The translations under genes were made by a program, and so were the position numbers. From the NCBI GenBank assembly GCA_964408165.1, contig CAYOYH010000019.1, forward strand, positions 1 through 14,577: DNA of 14,577 bases. Direction: 5' to 3'. A model generated the notes under the pieces. It was not told the DNA's origin and searched no databases. It saw only the letters and a program-made list of their open reading frames with translations. Of the stretch, positions 11,965 through 14,577 are shown piece by piece (positions within the stretch are counted from its first letter, which is position 1; every line of letters starts with the position of its first letter). Source of the stretch: CAYOYH01 sp964408165 (GTDB lineage Bacteria; Patescibacteriota; Saccharimonadia; Saccharimonadales; CAYOYH01).

Positions 11965-13079
11965 AATTTGTTTCCTCGTTTATTCTGAACTAAGATTAAC
12001 AGCAGAAGCAGTGATAGTGCAATCCCGTATTGCCCAGCATACCTGCAACCGGCGTGATTGTAGGAATTTCTACATCAATATGTTCGTAAAATAATCCCCC
12101 ATGAGAGCTGTCGTAATTTCTACAATTACTAACTCATGACCACTGTTGTTAGCTCCTCTGTTGTTGTTTTTAATTAAATTCTCAGCCGAAGGGACGGCTC
12201 GAAAACCAAGACGGTGACAAAATCACTACAACCTATATTCGCAGGTCTGAAAACTCAGCCAAAACCACATTAAACAGCCTGAAGCTCGCCAGATTCACCG
12301 ATCAGCATCGCTATTTTCAAAGCGGAAATACCAGATACTGACACTAAAACTTGAATAAAACAAAAGAGCTCCAGGCGGATGCTTACCCAGCACCAAGGAT
12401 GCCAAAACAGTCACTAGCAGCACCTGGGTGACAGGCCTACTCGGTAGGTGGCAGGCTCGAAGTATGCGCTATGCTCAAATCATTACCAATTGCTTTTTTG
12501 AATCACAACTAATATCACTCAAAATCTTTGATTCGGTCATACAGTTTAGATTTCGCTACCGCAAATTTGTGTCGAGCAGTAAATCGCCAACCGCTAAAGC
12601 TGTTTCGCTGCGCATGCATAGGTGTTTTTATGAAATTAGACAAAATCCCAACCACTTCTAGCTCCGGCACTCCACCTAGGGCATCGTATCTTTTAGTAGG
12701 GCTTAGCTAACCTCGCGCGATACTTAAAAAGCAGTCCAAACTTGGACATCTGGGAAGGCTCAACGTTGAAACAATTCTAAAACAAAATCCTCGTCTTTTG
12801 CGAGTCAGTAATCCACTGTCGGAAGTTTAGAGGCCTTTGCACTTCGGGGCCACTACACCGAAGAATGGATTCAAGATGACGACGGCAAGGTAGTTGCGAG
12901 TAATCGCCCGGGCAATAACTAGGACTGCCAGTAAGTACTTCCAACTCTGTGAAGAAGGTTAAGGTTATCGTTGTGAAAAACACAAGTGTCGTTGTCGTAA
13001 AAACATGCTAACTCAGGAGCATTCTGTCGCTTTTTTGCTGAAATTCAATATTGTGCGTCATTAGCCTGCGCAGCTGTTT
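11965..13079. other. 1.1-kb region with broken coding-like fragments
   Basis: No intact gene. Several plus-strand stretches read like protein but are interrupted by stops and lack starts: at about 12172-12342 (RLENQDGDKITTTYIRRSEN, SAKTTLNSLKLARFTDQHRY), at about 12710-12831 (ILKKQSKLGHLGRLNVETIL, KQNPRLLRVSNPLSEV), and, one base out of frame with it, at about 12823-12921 (LEAFALRGHYTEEWIQDDDG, KVVASNRPGNN-stop). The last two may be one gene broken by a frameshift near 12820. An ATG at 12630 opens a 26-codon frame (MKLDKIPTTSSSGTPPRASY...). No family was recognised. A GCCTACTCGGTAGGTGGC hairpin lies near 12436-12453. Confidence 0.4.
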
Positions 13080-13088
13080 TGGTATAAA
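13080..13088 (+). promoter_or_regulatory. extended -10 promoter of the recombinase, probably leaderless
   Basis: TGGTATAAA gives a TGN extension plus a five-of-six -10 hexamer ending 8 bases before the ATG at 13097. No strong -35 is seen, as is usual for extended -10 promoters. The expected transcription start is within two bases of the start codon. Confidence 0.6.
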
Positions 13089-13096
13089 ATAGCCTC

Positions 13097-14014
13097 ATGC
13101 ACACTTCTGACTTAATTATTGATTTTCTTGAGCACATGGAAATCGAACAAAACCGTTCTCAGAAAACTATCGAGAACTACCACCACTATTTGAACCGTTT
13201 CGTGGAGTTCGCTGGAGACCTAGAAATATCAAAGATCGGCAGCGAAACAGTTCGGAAGTGGCGGTTGTGGCTGAACCGCCTCGAAAACGAACAGGGTGAA
13301 CAAATAAGTAGAACAACTCAAAATTACCATTTAATCGCCCTGCGGAGCTTTCTAAAATACTGCGCCAAGCGAGACATCAAGACGCTTTCGCCAGAGAAAA
13401 TTGAGCTGGCGCGCGTAGCCAGAAAACAGGTGACTTTCCTTAGTCCCGAGGAGCTAGAACGAATACTCGTGCAGCCTGAAACTGGAACTGAAATAGGCCT
13501 GCGCGACAGAGCGATACTGGAGCTACTCTTTTCTAGCGGATTAAGAGTTTCTGAACTAGTTGGTTTGGATCGTGAACACATTAATTTGAAACGACAAGAA
13601 TTTATGGTTCGCGGTAAAGGCCAGAAAGACAGACCAGTATTTATTAGCGACCAAGCAACTTATTGGATAAAAACCTACCTAGGGCAGCGCCGAGACAATA
13701 TGAAGCCTCTTTTCATAAGGTATTCGGGAGCCCAGGAAGAAACACAGGATGGTGAATTTATGCGCCTCACAGCTCGCTCCGTACAGCGTGCTGTAAAAAA
13801 ATATGCCCTCCTGGCAGGCGTGACTAAAAAAGTCTCCCCCCACACCCTGAGACACTCTTTCGCCACCGACCTGATAATGAATGGTGCTGATATCCGCAGT
13901 GTCCAGTCGATGCTCGGTCATAGCAATATCGCTACCACTCAGATATACACTCACATCACTGATCCGCACTTAAAAGACATTCATAAAAAATTCCACCATA
14001 AAAAATCTGATTGA
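13097..14014 (+). CDS. XerC/XerD-type tyrosine recombinase
   Basis: 305 residues, the usual Xer length. The N-terminal SAM-like DNA-binding domain (about 1-95) holds the NRSQKTIENYHHYLNRF motif. The catalytic domain has the full set: Arg150 in SGLRVSEL, Lys174 in VRGKGQKDRPV, His249 and Arg252 in SPHTLRHSFAT, His275 in LGHSNIATTQ and nucleophile Tyr284. It probably resolves chromosome dimers at a dif site. Lineages with a single Xer often use it alone; whether a second copy exists here is unknown. An integrase of a local element is the alternative, and the tRNA-end duplication at 11402 makes this worth keeping in mind. No Shine-Dalgarno site; an extended -10 box lies just upstream. Confidence 0.93.
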   Translation: MHTSDLIIDFLEHMEIEQNRSQKTIENYHHYLNRFVEFAGDLEISKIGSETVRKWRLWLNRLENEQGEQISRTTQNYHLIALRSFLKYCAKRDIKTLSPEKIELARVARKQVTFLSPEELERILVQPETGTEIGLRDRAILELLFSSGLRVSELVGLDREHINLKRQEFMVRGKGQKDRPVFISDQATYWIKTYLGQRRDNMKPLFIRYSGAQEETQDGEFMRLTARSVQRAVKKYALLAGVTKKVSPHTLRHSFATDLIMNGADIRSVQSMLGHSNIATTQIYTHITDPHLKDIHKKFHHKKSD

Positions 14015-14330
14015 TTAGGTGCCAAAGACATGCCCCGAGCCAGCCTGTCTGCCAGTAGACTTGCCTACTGACTACTGACTGCGCATCGAGTACAGGTAGG
14101 TGCTATGGGGTTCGCGCGCGAAATTGATTAGGTGTCCCTGTCTGCCCCCAAGCCTGTTTGTCTGTTGGTGGGCTTGCCTACTCTGGTAGACCCCAGGCCT
14201 TTGAAGAACGGAGTATTGGCGGGTACCTTCAACGGCTCAACGCGTTGAGCCGTTGAAAATGGATGGACGGAGGGAATTTAGGAGTTGGAGGGTTCGTGGT
14301 TCGTGGCTGGTGGCTGGGAGTTCGTTTAGA
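14015..14330. other. gene-free tail with degenerate CCTGTCTGCC repeats
   Basis: No gene is supported. It contains related, imperfect words such as CCTGTCTGCCAGTAGACTTG (about 14044-14063) and GTCTGTTGGTGGGCTTGCCT (about 14160-14179), which echo short CCTGTC...GACAGG and GCCTAC...GTAGG hairpins elsewhere in the window. A perfect 30-bp palindrome lies within. The far end is built from GGTTCGTGG-like words. Confidence 0.4.
14228..14257. repeat. 30-bp perfect palindrome
   Basis: TTCAACGGCTCAACG is followed directly by its reverse complement, with no spacer. No T tract follows on either strand, so it is a poor terminator. The symmetric form could be a dimeric protein binding site or a cruciform. 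Confidence 0.8.
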
Positions 14331-14355
14331 GTTGCAAGGGCACGGCCCTTGCTAC
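14331..14355 (+). repeat. TTGCAAGGG palindrome, copy 6 (one mismatch)
   Basis: GTTGCAAGGG, CACGG, CCCTTGCTAC: the only copy with a broken pair in the core stem. Its right flank (TGTTAATGAGGGTTGT) matches the right flank of copy 4 at all but one base. Confidence 0.8.
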
Positions 14356-14375
14356 TGTTAATGAGGGTTGTAATC

Positions 14376-14400
14376 GTTGCAAGGGCACGGCCCTTGCAAC
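14376..14400 (+). repeat. TTGCAAGGG palindrome, copy 7
   Basis: GTTGCAAGGG, CACGG, CCCTTGCAAC: 10-bp perfect stem, or 11 with the C-G pair closing an ACG triloop. It lies 20 bases after copy 6 in the same orientation. Confidence 0.85.
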
Positions 14401-14458
14401 TGGAGTTCGTGGTTCGTGACTCGTCGTGGTTCGGAGCTTCTACCTTCTAGAGTCTACC

Positions 14459-14577
14459 GTTTCCCGTTTCCCGTTTCCCGTTTCCCGTTTCCAGTTTCCC
14501 GTTTCCAGTTTCCCGTTTCCGGTTTGCTATTGCCTGTTTCCTGTTTCCTGTTTGCTATTCACTTTTTCCTTTTCCAT
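14459..14577 (+). repeat. GTTTCCC 7-bp minisatellite
   Basis: Nine consecutive 7-base units from 14459 to 14521 (GTTTCCC with CCA or CCG end variants), then a looser part (GTTTGCTATTGCCT, two GTTTCCT, GTTTGCTATTCAC) running to the window edge. Pyrimidine-rich on this strand. The array may continue beyond the window. Confidence 0.9.

Noticed and set aside
13097..14014. Recombinase as an integron or phage integrase with nearby cassettes
   Set aside because: Size and motifs fit ordinary XerC/D, and no attC-like series or phage structural gene is present.

Overview
The window looks like chromosome from a small-genome bacterium of the Patescibacteria (CPR), most likely a Saccharibacteria relative. 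This is an inference. It rests on an RpfB-like protein (DUF348-G5-Rpf domains), a short three-helix membrane protein of a type common in these genomes, a XerC/D-type recombinase, several genes without a Shine-Dalgarno site, and gene-poor DNA full of short palindromes and pyrimidine-rich minisatellites. All intact genes read with the standard code.

Left part (158-3638, minus strand): tgt (queuosine tRNA modification) is followed by a tight four-gene cluster: a sulfide:quinone-oxidoreductase-type flavoprotein, a TusE/DsrC-like protein, a DsrE2-type protein and a small CxxC metal/thiol-binding (HMA) protein. The last four genes are 12-19 bases apart and probably form one operon that oxidises or relays reduced sulfur. 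This is the most unusual metabolic content here. The last gene has a strong ribosome binding site but no normal start codon.

Middle part (3700-9160): a good sigma70-type promoter drives a small basic protein with almost no leader. Then come nrdR, about 1 kb of gene-poor DNA, a small membrane protein on the minus strand, tRNA-Asp, and a decayed RelB/RelE toxin-antitoxin pair (nonsense codon and frameshift in the antitoxin, toxin cut after about 21 residues). A secreted RpfB-like cell-wall enzyme is bracketed by two identical 174-base direct repeats.

Right part (9209-14577): a membrane-anchored peptidyl-prolyl isomerase overlaps a PH-domain membrane protein by 62 bases. These are followed by tRNA-Arg(CCU), a 20-base copy of that tRNA's 3' end 150 bases further on, ndk (minus), about 1.1 kb with only broken coding-like fragments, and a tyrosine recombinase with all catalytic residues. 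The window closes with a 30-base perfect palindrome and a GTTTCCC minisatellite.

Seven copies of a palindromic hairpin (stem TTGCAAGGGY, loop ACG, stem GCCCTTGCAA) lie only between genes and all point the same way. They are the clearest undescribed-looking repeat in the window.
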